Positions 60,560 through 64,000 of a stretch of 64,000 nt of DNA are shown piece by piece (position 1 is the first letter of the stretch; the number at the start of each line of letters is the position of its first letter). The notes under the pieces were generated by a model, which saw only the letters and a list, made by a program, of their open reading frames with translations, was not told the origin of the DNA and searched no databases. The position numbers and the translations under genes are program-made. This DNA comes from Eumeta japonica (Eukaryota; Arthropoda; Insecta; Lepidoptera; Psychidae): contig BGZK01000002.1 in NCBI GenBank assembly GCA_005406025.1, positions 62,001 through 126,000 on the forward strand, written 5' to 3'.

Positions 60560-60855
60560 AAACGCAAAGGTCGGTTTGCCCAAGGTCAGGGTCGAAGCAA
60601 TGCTCTTAACCACTGAACCGGCAGCTCTCGCGTTAGCCGGTTACATCATTAATTTGCGCAATTATGTCAACAAATTGCTATATGTCGAACACCTTAATAA
60701 AGCTATCGCAAGCGACGAGCAATCTCCGCGATTAGAGTACTGCAACCGAGTTCCGTGAGTGAAGCCGCCGGATTATCAGTCATATCGATAGATTACGGAA
60801 ACAAATACTGAATCAGCTGAGGATCGAACTCTGGACCTTCAGATAAGTCCCGAGA
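60560..60855 (-). repeat. tRNA-like SINE fragment
   Basis: On the minus strand GAGTTCGATCCTC (60831-60819) is a B box. A second tRNA-like segment, GGTTAAGAGCATTGCTTCG at about 60613-60595, lies 200 bp further along. The frame at 60576-60758 belongs to this repeat. Limits are approximate. Confidence 0.4.
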
Positions 60856-61316
60856 TGACCCTTAAATTTAATGAATCATAGGAATTTGATATATTTTTTG
60901 TCTGGACGACAATTTCAAATTGTTTAATTTGTGTGGTTAATGAAACATAATACCACCATAAATAAATATAAATAAAACAAACACGGTCATTCTTTTAACG
61001 AAGTACCGTAACAAAAGCAATAGAATATTAAGATTGTTGCACCACTATTTCTTTAGAATTTTCGATTCTTCCTTAAGCGTCGAATTAAGGGTCCAAATAT
61101 TTCTACTGTAGATTCAAAATCCAATTTTGTTAAGGGCACATTGCCCGGCGAATAAGCATGACTATAGATATATATGTACTAAAAGCTGACTACAGACAAT
61201 AAAATAATGCGATTTTTTTAAATTTAATTTTCATTTATATTTGTTAAATACACATGTAAATAAATACAATTTTAATGAATTGTGCACAACACTTGTACAA
61301 GTTTCGAATGAAAAAT
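60856..61316. other. AT-rich non-coding stretch
   Basis: Nothing recognised. Confidence 0.4.
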
Positions 61317-61870
61317 TTGGCCAAGAGCATGTCGGACAAAGCTTATTATAGGGTTCCGAAGCCATTATTACAATATTAGGTATGACGACTATTACTATTA
61401 AACAAGTGTCAACGAAACTGCATCAGCAAAAGTGCGTGCTTTTGTTGACAAGCGCAGTTTTTCGGCAATAACTCGAAAACAGTAGATTCAACCAAAGTCA
61501 AAATACTTTTCGTCAAAAGTATGTATTAAGCGTTATCTTCGTCATTTTTTCACATGTTTTGGACATAAAAATAAAGGGGGAGACATTTCTGCAACTTTCG
61601 GAGCGAGTATTGCTGAAATGATTCACGTAATCCGAAAAATTGCTCAGAAAACTTAAAGTGGTTTTAAAAGATCTATTAAAATATGTGCAACTCGTTGATG
61701 TTTGCTGAAAAAAAAATTATATCCTTATAGTTTCGTAATGTCCGTCCGTCCGTCCGTATGTCACAGGTACTTTTTAAATAAAATGTCTGCGACATACGGA
61801 CGGACGGACGGACATAAAGAAACTAGAAGGGTTCTGTTTTTGCTATTTTGACTTGGAATACTAAAAAGGT
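61317..61870 (-). repeat. GGGTTCCG-family dispersed repeat with duplicated head
   Basis: Reverse-complement copy of the family at 17464-18195. On the minus strand it ends with GGCTTCGGAACCCTATAATA and CCGACATGCTCTTGGCC. It contains CTCCGAAAGTTGCAGAAA and GAGTTATTGCCGAAAAACTG in the same order. The head region is present twice in opposite orientation (61722-61778 and about 61775-61831), with perfect 25-bp arms made largely of TCCG repeats at 61738-61762 and 61791-61815. Confidence 0.75.
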
Positions 61871-62989
61871 TTTCTAAAAGCTCAAAAAAGCAATACCGAA
61901 TACAAAATTGAAAAATAATATTGTCGTAATTAATAAGTCTGACTGTCATGTATTAATGTCGCATTTTTTTAAATTAGGTAAATGAAATTGTCATTGATAC
62001 GAGTTTTAATAATTTTTATGGTTTGACATTTTTATTTAAACGAATATTTTAATAGAAAGATTCACTATGATCTGTCAAAACGCCAAAACTTTGATTGTGT
62101 ACTGAAAATTTTGCAATTAAATATATTTAATTGCAAAATATTAGAAGATATCGTTTCTCTCGTATGATAAAATTTTTCCAATATAATTTTATTTTAAAGA
62201 CCAACTTCATCGAATAGGTGGATTGCTTATCTATTAAATTTCATTTTCGTTTATGTGCAATGTAGGCATCATAAAACCGTGCTCTAATCGGTCGATGTAT
62301 TAATGCATTACTTAGAAAGAAGTTAATAAAGAAGGTTTAGGAAATCGTCCATAATTTGTTCGCATACAAAGGCTTCAGTTTACTTTAATATATTACTTTT
62401 CTTCGAATTATAAAGATTAATATTTTAAAGTAGATTAATGGGAAATATAAAGCAATATGAACAAACACAAGCCGCCATTGACGCTAACGGCAGTTATTTA
62501 GATCGATTAAACTGATCATTATCGGTTTCTGGGAAGTTAAGCAAATTTAGATATCACGATAACAATATGATATTTAAATATTTTTTTCCGATCAACTATT
62601 ATAACTGTTATACATAAAATAATAACACAAATATAGTAATATAATAATAGCAGCTTTTCATATTTATTTTACTAGCCAAAAATTTTTGATACTTGAAATG
62701 CCGACCTGGTGAGTAAAAATCTGTAGGTAAGCTAGATACAATAACGCAGTCCGTCAAAGGTGTACATCACGACATTGCGAGCCGACACACTGCTATTTCA
62801 CGAGCTGCATATAATGATATATAACCCACTAATTAGTGGGTACAGTTATTGAATCCACACAGTGTAACGTTCCACACTGTGATGGTATGCTATATTTGTC
62901 GGCAAACCATCGTCCTTGCCACACACTACTTTGCATAAAGTTTTAAATACGGAAAATACTTGCTTGTACGCATCGTTCCTTTCAGTCAT
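61871..62989. other. AT-rich stretch with palindromes
   Basis: No gene. Perfect palindromes at 62108-62139 (half-site ATTTTGCAATTAAATA) and 62824-62841 (ACCCACTAATTAGTGGGT). Confidence 0.5.
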
Positions 62990-63240
62990 TCCATTGTCCA
63001 ATGCTGGAGATGAGCTTGAGCCCTGGACCTCCATGACGTGCGATCCTGGGCCACCTAGTTCCAGTAATAGCCTGTGACCTTTATTATGTCGTTAAATCTC
63101 TTAGCGAGAGGCGATCCCACGCTGCGGCGTCCAGTTCGTGGTGCCAACTCGAAAACTTTCTTCCTCAGCGGTGATCAGTTATATGTGTGCAATGTAGCCT
63201 GTCCATTGTCACTGTAACTCACGTTTACTTAACGTTGTTT
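62990..63240 (-). pseudogene. RTE-type LINE ORF2 C-terminal remnant
   Basis: On the minus strand the order is QWTGYIAH near 63215, KVFELAPRTGRRSVGSPLAK near 63165-63110, RFNDIIKVTGYYWN, then VAQDRTSWRSRAQAHLQHWT near 63055-63000. This is the QWAGHIARR...EWRPRTGRRSVGRPP...AQDR..W..L..A..QQW order of RTE-type endonuclease-reverse transcriptases. Frameshifts and one stop are present. It lies opposite to the copy at 59360-59755. Confidence 0.7.
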
Positions 63241-64000
63241 CCTCTAAACGGGTCTTATATCATAATTTGTTAGGGGCTTCCATTCGACTGCGGGGAAGTC
63301 CAAATTGAGGATAAAGATTTTCAAAAAAAAAAAAACAAAAACGCTCGCTTTTAATAAAATCAATATATATTGATTATAAGTATACAATTACTTGCAATTA
63401 ATACTCCTAGAAGTCAAGTTAGCCAAACAATTCCAATATGTAGTTTTATCGCTAAACTTATTTATTAAATCATCAATAACTAAAGATCAATTTCTTTTTT
63501 CAAGGCTTTCTTCCCCTATAGACTGCAGTGACAAGTTTAATAGTCGTTTTTCTCTCAAGTCCTTAGGTAATTTTTAGCCAGTTTTGAATTATAAACGCTT
63601 TAGCTTTTGCAGTTGGCACCAGAAGGATCTGCGGTATTACTTCCGGAAAACCGGTTTGAACGCTATTCAATTTTGTCAAATATACGATTAAGTGTGTTTC
63701 TTAACAGAATTGTTTATATAGATAAACAACTATATATCTCAAAATCTTATATAGATAAGATTTTGAGCATATTTTTTTTAATGTAATTTTGTTTATGTTA
63801 TATCTCGGTTACGTGTCGTTCCGTACTTAACGGTGAATTTGTTGTGGTTATCGTGTGTTTCTAATATTGTCGTTTATAATAAAAAGAAATGGCATTTCAA
63901 TTCAATAAACTACAAATTACCGCACGGTAGCCATTTCGTGATATGGTTCTTTTAAGTCCGATGTTCCCTAAGATATAATGAACGCTTGACAATTCCTCTT
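63241..64000. other. AT-rich non-coding stretch
   Basis: No gene supported. A 12-bp hairpin (CTCAAAATCTTA arms) lies at 63738-63767. Confidence 0.4.

Overview
The window looks like AT-rich, gene-poor nuclear DNA from an insect, most probably a moth or butterfly (Lepidoptera). That reading rests on repeats I recognise from lepidopteran genomes: SINE-like copies starting ACTAGCTTTTGCCCGCGG, tRNA-derived SINE pieces with the GTGCCTCGGAGAGCAC motif, the AGGGTTCCG...GACATGCTCTTGGCC repeat family, RTE and Jockey-type LINE remains, and a Penelope-like element. No prokaryotic operon, CRISPR array, rRNA or functional tRNA gene is visible. I cannot name the species.

Host genes are sparse. The best supported is the start of a gene on the minus strand at 7107-7342. 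It has a TATA box, a short leader, a good ATG context, 78 GC3-rich codons and a consensus splice donor. I do not recognise the protein. A second, smaller probable internal exon lies on the minus strand at 35416-35528. CpG-rich patches at 4190-5060, 6300-6640, 35940-36160, 37630-37770 and 48887-49075 may be promoters or first exons.

Most of the rest is mobile-element debris. From left to right: a GGGTTCCG-family copy (7.9-9.0 kb); a composite SINE-like element with a hexamer zone and tandem units (10.0-10.95 kb); another GGGTTCCG copy (17.5-18.2 kb); a broken Jockey-type LINE tail (18.9-19.5 kb); a degenerate minisatellite (19.7-20.6 kb); a third GGGTTCCG copy (24.6-25.2 kb); a dead PIF/Harbinger transposon with matching terminal inverted repeats (25.76-28.16 kb); SINE-like copies and a tandem array (28.6-31.0 kb); a LINE tail (31.6 kb); a foldback Penelope-like copy (39.4-40.1 kb); more SINE and RTE pieces (41-48.8 kb); a nearly complete RT domain of a Jockey-type LINE with its hexamer tail (49.5-51.5 kb); and a second LINE (55.5-59.0 kb) whose ORF1 is split by a 660-bp Penelope-like insertion flanked by a 10-bp target duplication. 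RTE tails and a further GGGTTCCG copy close the window.

The most informative structures are the nested Penelope-in-LINE insertion, the Penelope copy with inverted 3' ends, the repeated hexamer-rich module found at six places, and a set of near-perfect hairpins with no coding content. All coding capacity of the transposons is broken by stops and frameshifts, apart from the short Penelope endonuclease tail, which is open over 65 codons.
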